Shown here: piece after piece, positions 4,954 through 5,084 of the stretch
How the letters are laid out: each line of letters begins with the position of its first letter
Numbering within the stretch: the first letter of the stretch is position 1
Origin: an uncultured Clostridium sp.
GTDB taxonomy: Bacteria > Bacillota_A > Clostridia > Lachnospirales > Lachnospiraceae
DNA length: 5,084 bases
Assembly: GCA_947174825.1 (NCBI GenBank)
Contig: CAMWKN010000181.1
Span: 1-5,084, forward strand
Direction: 5' to 3'
The notes under the pieces: model-generated
Databases searched by the model: none
What the model was told of the DNA's origin: nothing
Seen by the model: only the letters and a program-made list of their open reading frames with translations
Made by a program: the position numbers and the translations under genes

Positions 4954-5084
4954 GTGAGGACAGTAAAGGAAATTTCAAATATCACAGGTATCAGCGTGCG
5001 CACGCTTCACTATTATGATGAGATTGGCTTACTGGAACCAACAGATAAGAGTGATGCCGGATACCGGCTTTATGACGATAAGGC
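4954..5084 (+). CDS. MerR family regulator, TipA/BmrR-like (partial, N-terminus only)
   Basis: Forty-three codons are visible before the right edge. They encode the MerR helix-turn-helix and wing: M/VRTVKEISNITGISVRTL is the DNA-binding helix pair, then HYYDEIGLLEP, then the wing with DAGYRLYDD. The HYYDEIGLL and GYRLY pattern is common in TipA- and BmrR-class activators, which usually carry a C-terminal ligand-binding domain lying here beyond the window. The GTG start follows AGGAGGG (4939-4945) at 8 nt spacing. The gene lies 75 bp downstream of the first MerR gene on the same strand, but has its own 19-bp-spacer promoter with a dyad, so it is probably a separate autoregulated unit. The effector cannot be inferred. 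Confidence 0.9.
   Translation, partial: MRTVKEISNITGISVRTLHYYDEIGLLEPTDKSDAGYRLYDDK

Noticed and set aside
1..5084. CRISPR arrays, tRNA or rRNA genes, riboswitches, complete insertion sequences
   Set aside because: No spaced direct repeats, cloverleaf-type segments, conserved riboswitch cores, or transposase with terminal inverted repeats were seen on reading both strands.

Overview
The window looks like a chromosomal segment from a low-to-medium GC anaerobic Firmicute, most likely a Lachnospiraceae-type Clostridium. This rests on AT-rich coding sequence, strong AGGAGG-type ribosome binding sites, a GGDEF protein paired with a COG1653-type lipoprotein, and several MerR regulators. The genus cannot be fixed from the sequence. 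No tRNA, rRNA, CRISPR array or complete mobile element is visible.

Left part (1-1055): the 3' end of an unrecognised gene is followed by a 248-residue DUF4304-type protein of unknown function. Just after it, a stretch of about 37 codons (945-1055) resembles the C-terminal region of large serine recombinases and looks like a degraded mobile-element scar. This scar carries a near-consensus sigma-A promoter (TTGACC, 17 bp, TAAAAT) and the ribosome binding site of the next gene.

Centre (1056-4021): two translationally coupled genes form a small operon. The first encodes a membrane-anchored diguanylate cyclase with a large extracytoplasmic sensor domain and an intact GGDEF motif but no inhibitory RxxD site. 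The second encodes a family 1 extracellular solute-binding lipoprotein. No ABC permease or ATPase gene is nearby, so the binding protein may be a ligand-sensing partner of the cyclase rather than a transporter component. This resembles NspS/MbaA or LuxP/LuxQ in logic and is the most interesting hypothesis in the window. The operon ends before a 19-bp hairpin shared with the convergent gene on the other strand.

Right part (4053-5084): a carboxymuconolactone decarboxylase (CMD)/AhpD-like protein on the minus strand is divergent from an AdhR-like MerR regulator. The promoter of the CMD gene has the 19-bp spacer and internal dyad diagnostic of MerR control. A second, TipA/BmrR-like MerR gene begins at 4954 and runs off the window. 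It is preceded by its own 19-bp-spacer promoter with an inverted repeat, which suggests autoregulation. Together these look like a small stress-response (electrophile, redox or drug) regulatory cluster.
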